From Sindora glabra (lineage: Eukaryota; Streptophyta; Magnoliopsida; Fabales; Fabaceae): 64,000 nt of DNA. The position numbers were made by a program, and so were the translations under genes. This document shows positions 60,300 to 64,000 of the stretch, piece by piece (the stretch's first letter is position 1; the number at the start of each line of letters is the position of its first letter). Under the pieces are notes generated by a model that was given only the letters and a program-made list of their open reading frames with translations, made no database searches and had not been told where the DNA came from. Location: NCBI GenBank assembly GCA_020226215.1, contig CM035226.1, forward strand, positions 91,412,895 to 91,476,894. The letters run 5' to 3'.

Positions 60300-62560
60300 A
60301 TTTTACCATTTTTGGGCCCATCTCGTCATGGCACGTTTCGTTGGGTGGATTGATAGGTTATGTGGTTGTATCCAATTTGTCAACATAACCCACATCTCTG
60401 AGGTTCTAATGGAATCTCTTTCTAATCCATTTCATTTCGTATTCGTATAGATCGTGGTCGACCGCTAGGATGCATCTGTGCTAGATCTGTACCAGTGTTA
60501 GTTCATTCAATGTTGGCCAATGCTCCATATCTCCGATTGGACGAAACTCGAAACTGTAGGCCTTCAACATTGTATCTAATCAGAATATAGGATTGGCGTA
60601 CATCAGTGGATCTAGCAAGATCATCACACACACTGCAAAAACATGTTGACAGGGCTGATGTTCTACTTGGAATTCGCCACAGTTGCATGATCGATCAGAT
60701 AAGCTAACCTTACACGTTCGACCAAACTGTTTCAATGTTAGGTTATACTACTTATCCACCTCAAAAGCTGACCATACGCGGTTAAAGTGACAAACGTGAT
60801 AAGCAGATGCTTTCTGGATATACCTTTGAATCTTTTTTCGAATATCTTCGCTGAATACCTCTCCTGCCTGTAATTGTGCTACAATAGACTCCACGTGATT
60901 AACAAAGTATGCATTTGTTCGATGTAGTGTAGCTTTCACTAACCCGGTAATCGGTAAAAACCTGACCCCTTTGAATACACTGTTAATGCACTCCGCCAAT
61001 AAGTGGTCATATGCCCTCATCATTGGCCTTCCTCGTCATAAGCACGAATCCATTAATTTTTTGTGATATTGCTAATTCAATCAGCAGCTCTTGGATGCAA
61101 TTGGCGCAGTTCATCTAACTTGCAATCCATAGCATGTTGCTCGTATTGGTAACCTATATCACATACCACTATGATTGAATAAATAATAAACATCATAGGC
61201 AATGACAATTAATGACATTAATGTAAGTAAAAAGCACCAATGTTGGTAAACAGTTTTTTTAGCCATGTCATCCTGAAAGTTGAGTTTAGGTTATTAGTGA
61301 CGTGTTGAAGGTAAAACACATGATAAAAGTGAGGGGGTTGCCACCCTACATGAGGGTTTGCAACAGTAGCTACTATTCAAGAATGTCTATCTAATATCAA
61401 GCAAATATTCTGTCTATCCTGTGTAACACGCTATCAAAGGTTTGATAAGGATCAAGCCTATGTCTCGTATGTTTCCCCCTCCACCATGGCAAATGCAAGA
61501 GGCAAAACTTTTCTATCACCATCCTATGACGTTGCGATAAGCAACACCCCATTATACTTTTCATACAAAAGGTGCCATCAACTTGGGCTATCGGTTTCAA
61601 ATGGTGAAATGCCTTGATGCATGACTTGAAAGTCCAAAATACTTAATGGAACATGCATGCGGCTCATCTTTAGAACTGTTTTCCAGGCATTCTCTACTAA
61701 TAATTTCATAGTAAAACTCAGGATTAAAGTACTACATTATGACAAGCCACCTTAGGAGTATGGAATATGACTTCTTTTAATTCCTAAATGTCAAGGTGAT
61801 GGCACGGTGTTTGCCCTTCCATGCCTTGTTATAGGACATTGAGTATCCAAAAATATCACGAATTCGCTCAATGACCTCTCGAATGGATACAATTGGGTTT
61901 TTGGTCACCATGGTCGTAATGTATGATGAAATAACATCTGTATCCAACTTTGGATGATCCAAGGAAAGAGAGGTAAATACACATGTATGAGGGTCATTGT
62001 ATTTCGATATCTGCCAATGATTCTCTCTTAACTTATGACATGCTTTAACCTTTCAATTGCATTGCACGCCATAGTGAGAGCACGATATTCTTCATAATTG
62101 ATCGAAAAGTAGTGCACACAAAATGAGTGGTGAGTTCGAATTAAGTATATTTTCATTGCACGTCAAAATGACTTTTGGTCTATGTATCGCAATCCCATAT
62201 ATGGCTCCTGGTTGTCATTTATATTAATGTCGTCTCCCACTTCAGGATAATCATAACTTGCGACAACTTCTATGTTTATTTGTGAAAAAAAGACAGCCAC
62301 CGATTCCATATATCAGCTTACCGGTATTGTTAGGATTGTATTCATTTTATCTTCTCCACCATCATCGTCATTGTGACTGTCATCATCACCTCTAAACCCC
62401 TCGGGAACATAATCATATATGTCTTCCTCTTTAAATTCGTCTATTATATCCTCTATCTCATTTGGGGAAAAGGGAGATTGGAGTAAACCATGTTGGGGCT
62501 GAGAAAAGTATGGCTTTGGAGCATAGTCGATGATAGGCACGTGAAATGGCTGGCCATATT
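60300..62560 (-). pseudogene. Mutator-like (MULE) transposase relic
   Basis: Read on -, in order: an acidic N-terminus (62313-62540), a degenerate MuDR DNA-binding region (FCVHYFSINYEEYRAL, about 62130), and YNDPHTCVFTSLSLDHPKLD (about 61990-61930). The pre-DDE helix IFGYSMSYNKAWKGKHRAI follows (about 61860-61800). The DDE core starts with QVDGTF (first Asp at 61577-61579) and ILDRH (second Asp at 61389-61391). INSVFKGVRFLPITGLVK (about 60980-60930), a SWIM zinc finger (CNCGEFQVEH...CQH, 60687-60643) and a zinc knuckle-like CGLCRQIGH (about 60390) complete it. Family members are about 700-800 residues in one frame; this copy is split by stops and frameshifts. The PMD relic follows directly on the same strand. 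Confidence 0.85.
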
Positions 62561-62730
62561 CATTTTTCCTATTTATTCTAGTAAGGTACGAATTATAATA
62601 TGATAGCCCTTCATTGAAGATATGAGGTAGGCTGGTGGATGATTATGTACATGAGCCACTATCATTAACTAGTTGACTTGCGATGTTCAAATTAAGTTCC
62701 TTAGTTAAGACGTATACATATTAACGTGAA

Positions 62731-64000
62731 TCCGCAAGTGCACGGGTTTAGTCGAGTTATAGTATAAAAGATATCATCTCCACAGGGATTGAGTGTTGAA
62801 TACTAACTGAATTTCAAGATAAATTATCTAGGTGTACCAATTGTAATTTTGAATTAAGAGTAAGATGCGAAACAAAGTTTAATTATCAAGAAGGAAACAA
62901 ATAGAACTAGTATGAATTAAGTAAAGATTTAATTCAAATGGGGTGGAAGTGTAGTCAGCTTTAGGGTTTCCTTGTGTTATTCATTATGGGATGAAGATAA
63001 TCTTCTAGCCCGGTTTACTATTAATTTAGATTGTTGGATTACCGAAAATAAGCTATACCTCATTGTAAGGCTACTAGCTACTAACCTATAAATAAAGTGC
63101 CCAGAATTTCTCTAGTAATCACTCACCTAGGTTGCATTAATAGTGCTTGAGAATCCAATTTTAGACATTTCATCCTGTGCAAAAGAATCCAATTAGCTTA
63201 ATTCCTAAGTCTAATAGAGATTCCCAATGATTATGCAAGGTCTGATTAATTAATTAGTCATTCCAACCTAGAATCAACTAATCCTTTATACAAATCCAAT
63301 ATTTCGAAAGTATTGGGTTATTGAATTACAAAATAGCATAATCAAATCATAAATTAACAATAAATTTAGCTAGATTATATTAAAATCAAATCCATAAATC
63401 CATGAACAAGTCTACCCCAGCTGAGCACTGAGGTTTAGTGTGAGTTCATTACAAAACCAACAGAAAACCAAAAAATAGGGAGGGGAATCAAACTAGTCAT
63501 GAAGCTCTACAAATTCCTTGCTTGAATCTTCAATCATTCGCTTGAATCCAAAGCTAGCAGTCGCCCTTAGTGTCTTTGGGTCTCTCCTAGGGTTTCTACT
63601 GACGGCTCTCCTTTTAATTTTTAGTTCTCCTCCTCTCTTAGTGATTCTTCGCATAAAACTTATATGGGTAAAGTACACGGGGTATGACACGGCCCGTGTT
63701 GTACCCCGTGTTCTTCTGCGAAGGTTGGGTAGTATGATACACGGGGTCTGACACTCCCCGTGTTTACTTACGAAAGGTCAAGCAGTATGGTACACGAGGT
63801 ATGACACGCCCCGTGTTCTTCTGTGAGTAGCTCAGTGAATCCTCGAAACACACAGAAAGATACACAACCTTCCACACGGGATTCCCATACCCCGTGTTCT
63901 TTGTCAGATGAGCAAGTTTGCTTCGATTTTCCATAATTTGCATAGTTTTGGCTCTGGATCCTTTTCTAATGCTCTAATAAGTCACTTCAAAACCTGAGAA
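62731..64000. repeat. Dispersed plant repeat, continuing past the window
   Basis: Opens with GTGAATCCGCAAGTGCACGG and CATCTCCACAGGGATTGAG, which correspond to the 50.56-kb copy. It continues with noncoding, moderately complex sequence (CTAGCTACTAACCT, AATTCCTAAG). Both strands around 63490-63750 have frames of 65-77 codons, but they overlap each other and match no family. The right end is outside the window. Confidence 0.5.
63674..63905. repeat. Cluster of ACACGGGG...CCCCGTGT palindromic units
   Basis: TACACGGGGTATGACACGGC, TACACGGGGTCTGACACTCC and TACACGAGGTATGACACGCC begin at 63674, 63738 and 63791. Each is followed by CCCGTGTT, and a fourth partial unit (CACACGGGATTCCCATACCC) lies near 63875. 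Each unit can form a hairpin. The block is strikingly G+C-rich compared with the rest of the window. Confidence 0.8.

Overview
The window looks like nuclear DNA from a flowering plant, most likely a eudicot. Both intact genes belong to families familiar from plants: a Yae1-type deca-GX3 protein and a PICBP-like calmodulin-binding protein. The rest is very A+T-rich and filled with plant-type transposable elements: Ty1/copia, Ty3/gypsy, Mutator-like elements with a plant mobile domain (PMD) gene, and MITEs. The species cannot be determined from the sequence alone.

Layout. 1-6.9 kb: A+T-rich sequence with a possible retroelement leader at about 5.2-6.1 kb. 7.2-14.7 kb: the genic island. A 190-residue Yae1-like gene on + (coding exons between 7789 and 9485) and a calmodulin-binding protein gene on - (12218-14308) lie tail to tail, and four MITE copies from three families surround or separate them. 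14.9-25.5 kb: intergenic DNA with a strand-switching trinucleotide tract, a decayed copia element on - (integrase relic and 5' LTR), a 531-bp long-TIR element and a lone copia LTR on +. 25.5-55.6 kb: a dense graveyard of Ty3/gypsy LTRs in both orientations. It holds a recognisable reverse transcriptase relic at 28.8 kb, two copia-like solo LTRs with target-site duplications (33.9 and 40.7 kb), two diverged tandem arrays with a period near 145 bp (43.0 and 49.3 kb), TA microsatellites, and a copia RNase H relic at 54.9-55.3 kb. 55.9-62.6 kb: a decayed Mutator-like element on - that carries transposase (DDE, SWIM and zinc-knuckle parts) followed by a PMD-family gene. 62.7-64 kb: a dispersed repeat of a type also present at 50.6 kb, ending in a cluster of ACACGGGG/CCCCGTGT palindromes.

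Only the Yae1-like and calmodulin-binding genes look able to make proteins. The latter has an in-frame TAG (14339-14341) after a well-conserved N-terminal start, so its present product probably begins at Met 14308. The other protein similarities are transposon relics with stops and frameshifts, and many of those stops are one C-to-T or G-to-A change from a sense codon, as expected of methylated, silenced DNA. Of the candidate new objects, the best supported are the MITE families with matching terminal inverted repeats and 8-10 bp target duplications, the MULE-PMD association, and the solo LTR whose empty site survives 8 kb away in a paralogous repeat. No new biochemical system is evident.
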